Shown piece by piece: positions 26,413 to 35,307 of a DNA stretch of 64,000 bases. Every line of letters starts with the position of its first letter. The first letter of the stretch is position 1. The notes under the pieces were generated by a model, which searched no databases, was not told where the DNA came from, and was given only the letters and a program-made list of their open reading frames with translations. Made by a program: the position numbers and the translations under genes. The stretch is from Kribbella sp. VKM Ac-2568 (lineage in GTDB: Bacteria; Actinomycetota; Actinomycetes; Propionibacteriales; Kribbellaceae): NCBI RefSeq assembly GCF_004345365.1, contig NZ_SLVF01000001.1:372001-436000 (forward strand), read 5' to 3'.

Positions 26413-28443
26413 ATGGACGTGAAGCGCATCTTCCGCGGACCCCTGTTCTGGATCGTCATCGCCTTCTTGGGCGTCCTGGTGATCGGACAGCTCCTGACCG
26501 GCTCGACCGGGTACAAGACCGAGCCCACCGGCCAGGTCGTGCAACTGATCCAGCAGGCCACCACGTCGAGCGACAAGACGCTGAAGTCGGTGACGCTGAT
26601 CGATCCGGACCAGGAGATCCGGGTCGAGAAGACCGACGGCACCAAGGTGCGGGCCCACTGGGTCGACGGCCAGGCCAACACGCTGGGCACCCAGCTGCAG
26701 ACCCTCTTCCAGCAGGACAAGCTCGAGAAGTACGACGTGGAGAACCCGAAGCCGAGCTTCATCGGCCAGGTGTTCTCGACGCTGATCCCGTTCCTGCTGA
26801 TCGCCGTGGTCTTCATCTTCTTGATGAACTCGATGCAGGGCGGCGGCTCGCGGGTGATGAGCTTCGCCAAGTCGAAGGCCAAGCTGATCACCAAGGACAC
26901 GCCGAAGACGACCTTCGCGGACGTGGCCGGGTGTGACGAGGCGATCGAGGAGCTCGGCGAGATCAAGGAGTTCCTGCAGGAACCCGGCAAGTTCCAGGCG
27001 GTCGGCGCGAAGATCCCGAAGGGCGTCCTGCTGTACGGCCAGCCCGGTACGGGTAAGACGCTGCTGGCCCGGGCCGTCGCCGGTGAGGCGGGCGTGCCGT
27101 TCTACTCGATCTCCGGTTCGGACTTCGTCGAGATGTTCGTCGGTGTCGGTGCCTCCCGGGTCCGCGACCTGTTCGAGACCGCGAAGACCAACGCCCCGGC
27201 GATCGTCTTCATCGACGAGATCGACGCCGTCGGCCGGCACCGTGGCGCGGGCCTCGGCGGTGGCCACGACGAGCGCGAGCAGACGCTGAACCAGCTGCTG
27301 GTCGAGATGGACGGCTTCGACGTGCGCGGCGGTGTGATCCTGATCGCAGCGACGAACCGTCCGGACGTGCTCGACCCGGCGCTGCTGCGCCCGGGCCGCT
27401 TCGACCGCCAGATCGCGGTCGACGCTCCGGACCTGCCGGGTCGCGAGAAGATCCTGAAGGTGCACGCCCGCGGCAAGCCGATGTCGGAGAACGCCGACCT
27501 GCGCGCGGTCGCTCGCCGTACGCCGGGCTTCACCGGTGCCGACCTGGCCAACGTGCTGAACGAGGCGGCGCTGCTCACCGCCCGGCTGAACAAGCAGCAG
27601 ATCGACAAGAACGCGCTGGACGAGGCGATCGACCGCGTCATCGCCGGACCGCAGCGCCGGACCCGGCTGATGTCGGACAAGGAGAAGGTGCTCACGGCGT
27701 ACCACGAGGGCGGACACGCCCTGGTCGCCGCGGCGCTGCCGCACTCCGACCCGGTGCACAAGGTGACGATCCTGCCGCGCGGCCGTGCGCTGGGCTACAC
27801 GATGGTGCTGCCGGACGAGGACAAGTACTCGACCACCCGGTCGGAGATGCTCGACAAGCTGGCCTACATGCTCGGTGGCCGCGCCGCCGAGGAGATGGTG
27901 TTCCACGACCCGACCACCGGCGCGAGCAACGACATCGAGAAGGCGACCGCCCTCGCCCGGGCGATGGTCACGCAGTACGGCATGACCGAGCGGCTGGGCG
28001 CGATCAAGTTCGGCCAGGACTCCGGCGAGCCCTTCCTGGGCAGGGATCTGGGCAGCCAGCGCAACTACTCCGAGGAGATCGCCGCGGCGGTCGACGAGGA
28101 GGTCGGCAAGCTGATCCTGAACGCGCACCAGGAGGCCTTCGACACCCTGGCCGAGAACCGCGCGGTGCTGGACCACCTGGTCGAGGAGCTGCTCGAGAAG
28201 GAGACCCTCGACAAGGCCGAGATCGCCCGCATCTTCACGCCGATCCAGAAGCGCGAGCTGCGGCCGGCGTGGACCGGTTCGTCCACCCGGGTGCCGTCGG
28301 AGCAGCCGCCGGTGATGCCGCTGCCGAACCGCGGTGAGCAGAACGGCTCGCTGTCCGACGTGATCCCCGGCGGATCGGTCGGCCCGGACGAGGCCGCGCA
28401 CGGCCCGAACTACGGTGGTGGCCCCACTCCGCCCGCGGAGTGA
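26413..28443 (+). CDS. ftsH: ATP-dependent zinc metalloprotease FtsH
   Basis: A 676-residue membrane AAA protease that extracts and degrades membrane and soluble proteins. Two membrane helices (~9–29 and ~119–138) flank a periplasmic-side domain. The AAA domain has Walker A G209-QPGTGKT and Walker B IVFIDEID (264–271), with the SRH region following. The protease domain carries H431-EGGH, and the C-terminus is a Gly/Pro-rich tail. A strong AGGAGGG lies 20 nt before ATG 26413, unusually far, so the leader may fold or GGGG may serve. The ~190-bp upstream region holds direct repeats. Confidence 0.96.
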   Translation: MDVKRIFRGPLFWIVIAFLGVLVIGQLLTGSTGYKTEPTGQVVQLIQQATTSSDKTLKSVTLIDPDQEIRVEKTDGTKVRAHWVDGQANTLGTQLQTLFQQDKLEKYDVENPKPSFIGQVFSTLIPFLLIAVVFIFLMNSMQGGGSRVMSFAKSKAKLITKDTPKTTFADVAGCDEAIEELGEIKEFLQEPGKFQAVGAKIPKGVLLYGQPGTGKTLLARAVAGEAGVPFYSISGSDFVEMFVGVGASRVRDLFETAKTNAPAIVFIDEIDAVGRHRGAGLGGGHDEREQTLNQLLVEMDGFDVRGGVILIAATNRPDVLDPALLRPGRFDRQIAVDAPDLPGREKILKVHARGKPMSENADLRAVARRTPGFTGADLANVLNEAALLTARLNKQQIDKNALDEAIDRVIAGPQRRTRLMSDKEKVLTAYHEGGHALVAAALPHSDPVHKVTILPRGRALGYTMVLPDEDKYSTTRSEMLDKLAYMLGGRAAEEMVFHDPTTGASNDIEKATALARAMVTQYGMTERLGAIKFGQDSGEPFLGRDLGSQRNYSEEIAAAVDEEVGKLILNAHQEAFDTLAENRAVLDHLVEELLEKETLDKAEIARIFTPIQKRELRPAWTGSSTRVPSEQPPVMPLPNRGEQNGSLSDVIPGGSVGPDEAAHGPNYGGGPTPPAE

Positions 28444-28447
28444 CCGG

Positions 28448-29020
28448 GTGACCTCGCCGAAGTTCGATCACGCCCGGGCCGCGCGTGCGGTCCGGGAACT
28501 GCTGATCGCGATCGGCGAGGACCCGGATCGTGAAGGCCTGAAGGACACCCCGGCCCGCGTCGCGCGCTCGTACGCCGAGATCACGGCGGGGCTCGGGCAG
28601 AACCCCGAGGACGTGCTGACCACCACGTTCGACCTCGGCCACGACGAGATGGTGCTGGTCAAGGACATCGAGGTCTGGTCGGTCTGCGAGCACCACCTGG
28701 TCCCGTTCACCGGGGTGGCCCACGTCGGCTACATCCCGAGCGCGGACGGGCGGATCACCGGGCTGTCGAAGCTCGCCCGGCTGGTCGACGTGTACGCGAA
28801 ACGCCCGCAGGTGCAGGAGCGGCTGACCACTCAGGTGGCGGAATCCCTGGTGGAGCTGCTGAAACCGCGCGGCGTGATCGTGGTGATCGAGTGCGAGCAC
28901 CTCTGCATGACCATGCGGGGCGTCCGCAAGCCGGGCGCCAAGACGATCACCTCGGCCGTTCGCGGCCAGCTCCGCGACCCGGTCACCCGGGCCGAGGCGA
29001 TGAGCCTGATCGTCGGCTGA
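28448..29020 (+). CDS. folE: GTP cyclohydrolase I
   Basis: A 190-residue enzyme converting GTP to 7,8-dihydroneopterin triphosphate, the first step of folate synthesis. Zinc and catalytic motifs are visible: [19 protein letters not shown] and the later [26 protein letters not shown] 28448 begins 5 bp after the ftsH stop, with GGAG about 8 nt upstream, so it is co-transcribed with ftsH. Downstream, the folate cluster is interrupted by a secreted protease gene before folP. Confidence 0.95.
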   Translation: MTSPKFDHARAARAVRELLIAIGEDPDREGLKDTPARVARSYAEITAGLGQNPEDVLTTTFDLGHDEMVLVKDIEVWSVCEHHLVPFTGVAHVGYIPSADGRITGLSKLARLVDVYAKRPQVQERLTTQVAESLVELLKPRGVIVVIECEHLCMTMRGVRKPGAKTITSAVRGQLRDPVTRAEAMSLIVG

Positions 29021-29157
29021 CGCCGGACCCGTAGCTTCACCGCGACGGTTTCGTTGAACATTTCGGAGCCATAGCCATGGACAATCCGTGTCTGAGCGAA
29101 TACTTTCCGTAGTGGTGCTTGGTCGCACAGGCAGGGCGCCGGCGTGAGGAGGAAGGT

Positions 29158-30300
29158 ATGTCAGGGCGTTTTCGGGTCGGCGCCGCTCTCACCGGGATCG
29201 TCGTACTGACGGCTGCCGGACTGATCGCGGCGAACGGCGCGCAAGCGGACCCCCAGACCGGCTCCGAGGGCGACCCCGAGTTGCCCGTGGCGGACCAGCA
29301 GTTGCTGCAGGTCCAGACCCAGGCGCAGGATCTCGAGGGCAAGCTCGGGTCCCGGGCCGTCGGCAGTTATCTCGACGAGGCGGGCGCGCTGGTGATCGCC
29401 GTGACCGATCGGGCCACTGCGGAGCTCGTCCGGCAGGCCGGCGCGATCCCGCGGCTGGTGCGTTTCACCGCGGACGAACTGCTCGCCGTGCAGCGCGAGC
29501 TCGACCACGTGGCGACCGGTTCCGGCGCGGGCCGGGTCAGGTCCTGGTTCGTCGACCCCCGCAGCGGGACGGTCGTCGTCACGGTCCCGTCGGGTGCTCG
29601 CGACCTGCTGACCAAGCGGTTCCTGCGCAAGGCCCAGGCCAACGGCGACAAGGTGACGATCCGGCGGGCCCCCGGCGTGGTGACTCCCACCGACGGCGAG
29701 TTCGGCCTGCTGGGCGGCTACCAGGTGGACAAGAACACCGGCTACACCTGCTCGCTCGGGTTCAACGCGCAGACCAGGGACGGCGCCCGGATCTTCCTGA
29801 CCGCGGGGCACTGCACCGCCGGCAAGCCCTCGTTCTCCCGCAACGGCTACATCCTCGGCACCACCAGGTCCTCGAGCTTCCCGGGCAACGACTACGGCTC
29901 GGTGAACGTGATCGAGGGCTGGGACCAGCGCGGCCTGGTCGAGCGCTGGGGCGCCACCGACGTGGTGATCCGCGGCTCGGCGAACGCGATGGTCGGCGCC
30001 ACCCTCTGCAAGTCCGGCAAGAGCACCGGCTGGACCTGCGGGCAGATCGTGGCCCGCAACGTCACGGTGAATTACGGCAACAACAGGATCGTCAAGGGCC
30101 TGTTCCAGCACACCGCCTGTGTGGAGTCCGGCGACTCCGGCGGTGCCAACATGACCGGCGACTACGCGCAAGGCATCACCAGCGGGGCCGCGCTGATCAG
30201 CGGCCAGTGCATGGACAAGCACGGGCAGGCGAACGAGTCCTACTCACAACCGATCGGTGAGGCGCTGTCCGCTAGCGGCGCCTCATTGGTACTGGGTTAG
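29158..30300 (+). CDS. Secreted S1-family serine protease (alpha-lytic/streptogrisin type)
   Basis: A 380-residue prepro-protease with a signal peptide (residues 1–30, ending ANGAQA), a pro-region (~35–175) rich in LLxVQxQAQxLExKLG-type helices that probably chaperones folding, and a mature chymotrypsin-fold domain. The triad is H218 (LTAGHC), D245 (GNDYGS) and S327 (ESGDSGG), with paired Cys residues. A strong Shine-Dalgarno (GAGGAGGAAGG) supports ATG 29158. It sits between folE and folP, where many actinomycetes have no gene, suggesting a lineage-specific insertion. Confidence 0.92.
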   Translation: MSGRFRVGAALTGIVVLTAAGLIAANGAQADPQTGSEGDPELPVADQQLLQVQTQAQDLEGKLGSRAVGSYLDEAGALVIAVTDRATAELVRQAGAIPRLVRFTADELLAVQRELDHVATGSGAGRVRSWFVDPRSGTVVVTVPSGARDLLTKRFLRKAQANGDKVTIRRAPGVVTPTDGEFGLLGGYQVDKNTGYTCSLGFNAQTRDGARIFLTAGHCTAGKPSFSRNGYILGTTRSSSFPGNDYGSVNVIEGWDQRGLVERWGATDVVIRGSANAMVGATLCKSGKSTGWTCGQIVARNVTVNYGNNRIVKGLFQHTACVESGDSGGANMTGDYAQGITSGAALISGQCMDKHGQANESYSQPIGEALSASGASLVLG

Positions 30301-30305
30301 CGACC

Positions 30306-30321
30306 CCCGGCGGGAGCCGGG
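30306..30321 (+). terminator. Short hairpin after the S1 protease gene
   Basis: CCCGGC-GGGA-GCCGGG lies 6 bp after the protease stop. It has no T-tract, so it may be a weak or factor-assisted terminator. Confidence 0.45.
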
Positions 30322-30369
30322 AGTTGATGGGGGCCTGGTACCTAGGTGGGGCGGTTCGGGCACGGCCAC

Positions 30370-30375
30370 TACGGT
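30370..30375 (+). promoter_or_regulatory. Putative -10 box of leaderless folP operon transcript
   Basis: TACGGT ends 6 nt before GTG 30382, identical in sequence and spacing to the box before nadB. No Shine-Dalgarno is present. Confidence 0.5.
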
Positions 30376-30381
30376 GGTCGG

Positions 30382-31239
30382 GTGCGAACTGCCCCACCGA
30401 GTCATGTCGAAGGCTTGCCCACACCGGACCGCTGTCTGGTGATGGGTGTCGTCAACGTGACCCCGGACTCCTTCTCCGACGGTGGTGAGTGGTTCGAGCC
30501 GTCGGCCGCGATCAAGCACGGCCGGGAGTTGCTGGCCGAGGGTGCGGACCTGCTGGACGTGGGTGGCGAGTCCACCCGGCCGGGCGCCGAACGCCCCGCA
30601 CCGGCCGAGGAGATCCGCCGGGTGCTGCCGGTGATCGAGACCCTGGCCGCCGAGGGAGCGCTGATCTCGGTGGACACCATGCGGGCCGACGTGGCCGCCC
30701 TCGCGCTCGACGCCGGCGCCGTGATGGTGAACGACGTGTCCGGCGGGCTGGCCGATCCGGACATGCTCGGCCTGGTGGCACAACGCGGTACGCCGTACGT
30801 GTGCATGCACTGGCGTGGGCACTCTGCCGACATGCAGCAGCGGGCGCAGTACGGCGATGTGGTGGCGGAAGTGATCGCGGAGCTCGGCGAACGGCTGGAG
30901 GTGATCCAGCAGGCTGGAGTGGACTTGAACAGGGTTGCACTGGACCCCGGACTGGGTTTCGCGAAGAACGCGGACCACAACTGGGAGGTGCTGCGCCGGC
31001 TGCGGGAGTTCGGTGTGCTCGGGCGGCCGCTGCTGATCGGTGCGTCCCGCAAGGCGTTCCTCGGTAGGCTGCTCGCCGACGAGAAGACCGGCGAGCCGAG
31101 ACCGGCCGTCCGACGAGACGACGCCAGCGCGGCCGTCTCCGCCCTCGCCGCTGCGGCGGGCGCCTGGTGCGTCCGGGCCCACGCAGTGGCGCCGAGTGCG
31201 GATGCGGTGCGGGTGGCGCGTAGATGGGGAGCGGTATGA
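30382..31239 (+). CDS. folP: Dihydropteroate synthase
   Basis: A 285-residue enzyme joining p-aminobenzoate to hydroxymethyl-dihydropterin pyrophosphate; the sulfonamide target. Signature motifs are present: MGVVNVTPDSFSDGG near the N-terminus, DLLDVGGESTRPGA, and LLIGASRKAFLG. The start at GTG 30382 is supported by TACGGT 6 nt upstream (leaderless). It begins an overlapping operon folP–NTF2–folB–folK–DUF3180, with 4-bp or 1-bp overlaps throughout. Confidence 0.95.
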   Translation: MRTAPPSHVEGLPTPDRCLVMGVVNVTPDSFSDGGEWFEPSAAIKHGRELLAEGADLLDVGGESTRPGAERPAPAEEIRRVLPVIETLAAEGALISVDTMRADVAALALDAGAVMVNDVSGGLADPDMLGLVAQRGTPYVCMHWRGHSADMQQRAQYGDVVAEVIAELGERLEVIQQAGVDLNRVALDPGLGFAKNADHNWEVLRRLREFGVLGRPLLIGASRKAFLGRLLADEKTGEPRPAVRRDDASAAVSALAAAAGAWCVRAHAVAPSADAVRVARRWGAV

Positions 31240-31700
31240 CGGAAGAGCCGGGCGGTACGCGGCGAGGGACTAGTGCCTCCGCCGAGAGCGTTGTGCTGAA
31301 CGCGAACACGGCGTTCTACAACGCGTTCGAGGCGGGTGACCTGGACCTGATGGCCGCGGTCTGGCTGCCGGAACCCGATCCGGTCTGCATCCACCCGGGC
31401 AACGCCGCGATCTACGGCTACAGCGAGATGATGCGGGCGTGGGCGATGATCTTCGCCAATACGCCCTACATCCAGTTCTTCCTCACCGACGTACAGGTAA
31501 GAGTGGATGAAGACGTGGCTTACGTCACGTGTACGGAGAATGTCCTGTCCTCCGGTGAAGGGGCCCCTGAAGAGGGTTTCGCGGGGGGCAAGGCACTGGC
31601 CACGAACGTCTTCAGGAAAACTTCTTCCGGCTGGCGGTTGTGGATCCACCACGCCTCCCCGGTACTGTCGTCTGGGGGTCGACAGGAGGAGGCGGAATGA
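31236..31700 (+). CDS. NTF2/SnoaL-like protein in the folate operon
   Basis: A 154-residue protein with the NTF2-like cone fold pattern: NANTAFYNAFEAGDLDLMAAVWLPEPDPVCIHPGN at the N-terminus, strands DVAYVTCTENVLSS and a closing SGWRLWIHHASPVL. The gene overlaps folP and folB by 4 bp on each side, so it is made with the folate enzymes. Its function is unknown; it could act on or bind a pterin intermediate, but the fold alone does not show that. Confidence 0.83.
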   Translation: MTEEPGGTRRGTSASAESVVLNANTAFYNAFEAGDLDLMAAVWLPEPDPVCIHPGNAAIYGYSEMMRAWAMIFANTPYIQFFLTDVQVRVDEDVAYVTCTENVLSSGEGAPEEGFAGGKALATNVFRKTSSGWRLWIHHASPVLSSGGRQEEAE

Positions 31701-32098
31701 GCGGTCCCGTGATGCCTGCCGCCGGACCTCCTGACGTGATCGAGATCCGCGGCATCCGTGGCTTCGGCCGGCACGGCGTCTTCGACCACGAACGGGCCGA
31801 GGGCCAGGAGTTCGTGGTGGACGTCCGGCTCGAGCTCGACACCCGCAAAGCCGCGGCGACCGACGACCTGGCCGACACCGTGAACTACGGCGTGGTCGCG
31901 GAACAGGTGCACGCCGCCATCGAGAACGACCCTGTCGACCTGATTGAGACACTGGCACAACGGATCGCGGATCTGTGCCTCGCCGACCGGCGGGTGAGCG
32001 GAACCGCGGTGACCATCCACAAACCCTCGGCGCCGATCAAGGTGCCGTTCGACGACGTTGTCCTGACCGTGCAGCGCAGAGCCGGAGAATCCTCGTGA
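31697..32098 (+). CDS. folB: Dihydroneopterin aldolase
   Basis: A 133-residue enzyme that releases glycolaldehyde from dihydroneopterin to give hydroxymethyl-dihydropterin. Family motifs: IRGFGRHGVFDHERAEGQEFVVDVRLELD, DTVNYGVVAEQVH, and the Lys-containing VTIHKPSAPIKVPFDDV, where the Lys is probably catalytic. The start ATG 31697 follows GGAGGAGG and overlaps the previous stop (ATGA). It overlaps folK by GTGA. Confidence 0.95.
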   Translation: MSGPVMPAAGPPDVIEIRGIRGFGRHGVFDHERAEGQEFVVDVRLELDTRKAAATDDLADTVNYGVVAEQVHAAIENDPVDLIETLAQRIADLCLADRRVSGTAVTIHKPSAPIKVPFDDVVLTVQRRAGESS

Positions 32099-32661
32099 CC
32101 GAGACCCCTAGCCCCCACGTCATCGATGCGGACACCCTCAGCGGTGGCCTCAAGCCGATCCGCCAGGTGATCCTGTCGCTCGGCAGCAATCTCGGCGACC
32201 GCGAGGCGAACCTGCAGGGCGGCGTCGACGCACTGCGGGACACCCCAGACGTCGTCGTCGTCGACGTGTCGCCGGTCTATGAGACCGAGCCGGTCGGCGG
32301 CCCGGACGAGTCCGGCCCGTACCTGAACATCGTGCTGCTCGCCGACACCACCCTGTCGGTCGACACGCTGCTGGACCGCGCGCACGCGGTCGAGCAGGCG
32401 TTCGGCCGGGAGCGCAGCGTGCCGGGAGCGCCGCGGACCCTGGACGTCGACCTGATCACCTACGGCAAGAAGACGATCGAGTCCGAGGAGCTGACGGTCC
32501 CGCACCCGCGGGCGCACGAGCGCGCCTTCGTGCTGGCGCCGTGGCTCGACATCGAGCCCGACGCGGTGCTGCCCGGCGTCGGCCCGGTCGCCGAACTGCT
32601 GGCCGGTGTCGGCACCGAAGGTGTGAAGAAGGTCGACGACCTCACCATCGAGCTGCAGTAG
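32095..32661 (+). CDS. folK: Hydroxymethyl-dihydropterin pyrophosphokinase
   Basis: A 188-residue HPPK that transfers pyrophosphate from ATP to the folB product, giving the folP substrate. Motifs: ILSLGSNLGDREANL (N-terminus), SPVYETEPVGGPDESGPYLNIVLLADT, RTLDVDLITYG and the PHPRAHERAFVLAPW signature. A ~20-residue N-terminal extension precedes the fold. GTG 32095 overlaps the folB stop (GTGA), showing tight translational coupling. Confidence 0.95.
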   Translation: MTETPSPHVIDADTLSGGLKPIRQVILSLGSNLGDREANLQGGVDALRDTPDVVVVDVSPVYETEPVGGPDESGPYLNIVLLADTTLSVDTLLDRAHAVEQAFGRERSVPGAPRTLDVDLITYGKKTIESEELTVPHPRAHERAFVLAPWLDIEPDAVLPGVGPVAELLAGVGTEGVKKVDDLTIELQ

Positions 32662-33182
32662 TGGTGTCAGGCGGTACCGGCCCGGATCGTGCGCCAGGCG
32701 CAGGCAAAGAACCTCCGCGCCCTGGCTCGGTCCGGCCGACCTCCCGTCGGCTGCTGGTCGCGATCGTCGTCCTCGGGGCGGCGATCGGCTGGACCCTGGT
32801 CAAGGCGATCGAGTCCGGCGGCGGCGTCGCGCCGACGGTGTCGTGGCTCACGCTGGTCGCCTGGGGCTTCCTGGCGGCGCTGCTGTTCGCCGCCGCCCGC
32901 AACACCCACCAGCGGATCCAGGTCCGGCGGGAGCGGATCGAGGCGTCCCGCGCGGTTTTCTTGCTGCTGATCGGAAAAGCGTCCGCATTCGTCGGCGCGT
33001 TGTGCGCCGGTGTTTACGCAGGGTTCGCGTTATCCTTCCTGGGCGCCCTCGGTTCCTCCGGGCCGCGCAACCGCGTGATCACAGCCGGTGCCGCGGCCGT
33101 GATCTCAGTGCTGGTCGTCACGGCCGGATTGCTCCTCGAACGGGCGTGTCGCATCCCCGATGACCCCGAGGACACCCCTTAA
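32661..33182 (+). CDS. DUF3180 membrane protein
   Basis: A 173-residue protein with four hydrophobic segments (LLVAIVVLGAAIGWTLV, TLVAWGFLAALLFAAA, AFVGALCAGVYAGFALSFLGAL, VISVLVVTAGLLLERAC) and basic loops; DUF3180 follows folK in many actinomycetes. GTG 32661 overlaps the last base of the folK stop; GTG 32664 is an equal alternative. Function unknown, although conserved linkage to folate genes suggests a role linked to that operon. Confidence 0.83.
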   Translation: MVSGGTGPDRAPGAGKEPPRPGSVRPTSRRLLVAIVVLGAAIGWTLVKAIESGGGVAPTVSWLTLVAWGFLAALLFAAARNTHQRIQVRRERIEASRAVFLLLIGKASAFVGALCAGVYAGFALSFLGALGSSGPRNRVITAGAAAVISVLVVTAGLLLERACRIPDDPEDTP

Positions 33183-33193
33183 CATGTCGGTCC

Positions 33194-33634
33194 ATGGGGT
33201 CAAGGGGTAGCCGCCGTCGAACCAGGGCCACAGTTCTCGCCGTCGCAAACGGCTTACTGGTCGTCATCTGCCTGACTGTGAGCATCGCTCTCTTCTCCCA
33301 GAATCAGTGGATCCTGCGCGCCGCCGCGATCGCCGCCGTCCTGGTCGCGATCGGCGCCTCCTTCCTGGTCCGCCACCAACTCCTGGTCGAACGCCTGGCC
33401 CACAGCGACGAGCGCGCCCAGGTGGCCCGGGAGTACTCCCGCATCACCAGCGCCCGCGTAGTCGAGAACGCCGAGTTCGTCGACCTGATGCAGCGCCGCC
33501 TGGACCGCATCGACGAGCGCCTCGACAAGATCGACGAGGAAGTCGCCACGGTCGTTGCCGCCGGCGACAAACACTCGATCGCCGACGCCCCCACCGTGGT
33601 GGACCTCAAGCTCCGCGGCCTAGCCGCCAGCTGA
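33194..33634 (+). CDS. Membrane protein with C-terminal coiled coil
   Basis: A 146-residue protein with a basic N-terminus, two membrane segments (VLAVANGLLVVICLTVSIALF and AAAIAAVLVAIGASFLV) and a cytosolic helical tail rich in Arg/Asp/Glu with heptad-like spacing (VDLMQRRLDRIDERLDKIDEEVATV), likely a coiled coil. It follows DUF3180 by 11 bp and probably ends the folate operon. I do not recognise the family. Confidence 0.72.
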   Translation: MGSRGSRRRTRATVLAVANGLLVVICLTVSIALFSQNQWILRAAAIAAVLVAIGASFLVRHQLLVERLAHSDERAQVAREYSRITSARVVENAEFVDLMQRRLDRIDERLDKIDEEVATVVAAGDKHSIADAPTVVDLKLRGLAAS

Positions 33635-33661
33635 CGTACTACTGCTGGGCAGGATGCGGGA

Positions 33662-34972
33662 TCAGCTGAGTCGGCGGGCGATGACGGCTTGCTCGTGCTC
33701 GAAAGCCGGCGCCATCTGGTCGATCTGCTTCTTCGTCTGACCAAGCTGAGTTGCCACGTCTTGCCAGCGTGAGACCGCCTTCGCGACCTCTGCCATCGCC
33801 GCCACCGCCTCCGACCGGTCGAGGCGGAACAACTCGGCAACATCCAGGGTCAGCTCGACGCTTGCGTCGGTTTCCGTCTCGTTGATCGCGGTCGAGAGGT
33901 ACTTGGCGCCGGGCGAAGGGTCAGGGTTCAGATCGAAGGCAGGCGACAGCGCCCATGAACTGGTGACCCGGCGGAGGAACCCATGGTTCCGCAGGTGATC
34001 GTCGAGGTTGGAGATGAGGACGGAGAACACCATCCGCTTCCAGAGTTGGCGGAGCTCCTCACTCGCGGCGGCTGAGTGCTCCTCGATGACCGCGCCGATG
34101 TCGAGATAGCTGCCGGTGTCGCCGTCGGGCGCTTCGAGCATCGTCATCGCGCTGACGTAGCCGATCCGGCGGGACGCCACTCGATCGAAGCGATTGATCA
34201 CATGGACGTCTCGTCCCGCGATCTTCAGCAGTGTCGAGTCCGGTACGACGATGCCGGCTGCCCGGGCGAGGTCGAAGGCGACCTTCTCCCACGTCATGAC
34301 GTTCCACTCGTCGGATCGGCTGGGGAACTTCGCGATCGCGATCGCGCCGCTGTCCGTGCGAACGTGCGCCTTCGGCCGGGCGCCGCCGAGCGAGCTGCCG
34401 GCTCGGAGCAGCTTCGTCAGGCCTGCAAGGTCGGCATCGTCGTCTTCGGTCCGCTCGGCAAGGTCGAGCAGTGCGGGAAGGTCCGTGAGGGCCGGTACGC
34501 CGCTTGCGTCGTCGGCGATGAACCCGGTGGTCCCGGGCAGAGCGAACCGGATGGCGCCCTGTCTCAGGTCGTCGCGGACGCCGAGGAGGTAGCTGAACCC
34601 ACTCAGGGTCCGGGGTGTCGAGGCCGCGTCTCTCGCGCGGCGCCGCTCAGCCTTGGCGATCAGAACCCTGCCCCAACGATCGGGAGAGCTGTCCGCGAAG
34701 GAGTGGAACATGGAGACGCCGACCGCGGTGTGCTGTGCGCCGATGGTGAGCGGCAGTGCCGGTTCGAGCGGATACGCCCGTGGGTCGGCGAGGTAGGACG
34801 GGTCGTAGAGGAACGTCGCCGACTCCGTGCCCCGTCCGTAGTGCGAGTTCAGTTGACCGGCTCTGACATCTTGTCCGTCGATCTGGACATGCACATCAAC
34901 CTTGCTGGGCAACGGGTCACCCGTGGCAGCAATGGTCCGATCGGCCTGATCGCCTCTCGGGGACTTAGCCAT
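33662..34972 (-). CDS. hipA: HipA-family serine/threonine kinase toxin
   Basis: A 436-residue HipA-like toxin kinase; known members phosphorylate glutamyl-tRNA synthetase or related targets and cause growth arrest. Visible features are the N-terminal subdomain (GRGTESATFLYDPSYLADPRAYPLEPALPL), LGGARPKAHV, the ATP-site Lys in AIAKFPS, the catalytic loop N322-LDDHLRN, and the metal-binding FDLNPD (346–351). All key residues look intact. It overlaps the hipB stop by 8 bp, the usual antitoxin-first arrangement. Its G+C content is somewhat lower than its neighbours. Confidence 0.9.
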   Translation of the reverse strand: MAKSPRGDQADRTIAATGDPLPSKVDVHVQIDGQDVRAGQLNSHYGRGTESATFLYDPSYLADPRAYPLEPALPLTIGAQHTAVGVSMFHSFADSSPDRWGRVLIAKAERRRARDAASTPRTLSGFSYLLGVRDDLRQGAIRFALPGTTGFIADDASGVPALTDLPALLDLAERTEDDDADLAGLTKLLRAGSSLGGARPKAHVRTDSGAIAIAKFPSRSDEWNVMTWEKVAFDLARAAGIVVPDSTLLKIAGRDVHVINRFDRVASRRIGYVSAMTMLEAPDGDTGSYLDIGAVIEEHSAAASEELRQLWKRMVFSVLISNLDDHLRNHGFLRRVTSSWALSPAFDLNPDPSPGAKYLSTAINETETDASVELTLDVAELFRLDRSEAVAAMAEVAKAVSRWQDVATQLGQTKKQIDQMAPAFEHEQAVIARRLS

Positions 34973-35291
34973 CGGAACGCTGCCGGGCCGGGCGCACTCG
35001 CCGAGGAAGCTCCTCGTCTGCACGCAGACGACCGACGTCGGTCGTGTATGGATCCAGCGAAGTCACCAATTGCTCGAGAACACCCAGTGCCCTCGCGACG
35101 CGAAATGTGCTCTCCAGGCTGACGCCCTCGCCTGCCTCAAGCCGCCGGACGGTCCCTCGGGAGACTCCGGCGCGGTCTGCCACCTGCTCGGCAGTGAGGC
35201 GCTGGAGACGGCGCCAAGTACTGAAGTGTTCACCAGCCGTCCCCAGTGCTCGCGCCACCGGGCGTGGCAGTGGTTTGGTCTGCCGAGGCAT
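34965..35291 (-). CDS. hipB: HipB-like XRE antitoxin/repressor
   Basis: A 108-residue protein with a Cro/C1 helix-turn-helix (FSTWRRLQRLTAEQVADRAGVSRGTVRRLEAGEGVSLESTFRVARALGVLEQLVTSLDPY), typical of HipB antitoxins that bind HipA and repress the operon. ATG 35291 has GGAG about 8 nt upstream. A 14-bp palindrome lies between the ribosome-binding site and the start region. The C-terminus (ELPRRVRPARQR) is basic. Confidence 0.87.
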   Translation of the reverse strand: MPRQTKPLPRPVARALGTAGEHFSTWRRLQRLTAEQVADRAGVSRGTVRRLEAGEGVSLESTFRVARALGVLEQLVTSLDPYTTDVGRLRADEELPRRVRPARQRSDG

Positions 35292-35293
35292 GC

Positions 35294-35307
35294 TATCTCC
35301 AGAGATA
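35294..35307. promoter_or_regulatory. HipB-type operator
   Basis: TATCTC-CA-GAGATA is a perfect 6-bp inverted repeat immediately upstream of hipB. Its TATC…GATA ends resemble the E. coli hip operator (TATCC-N8-GGATA). The flanking ~100 bp is A+T-rich, as expected for the promoter region of this module. Confidence 0.6.

Noticed and set aside
26014..28401. Nearly 800-codon open frame on the minus strand opposite ftsH
   Set aside because: No recognisable domain and composition typical of an antisense shadow; ftsH on the plus strand is certain.
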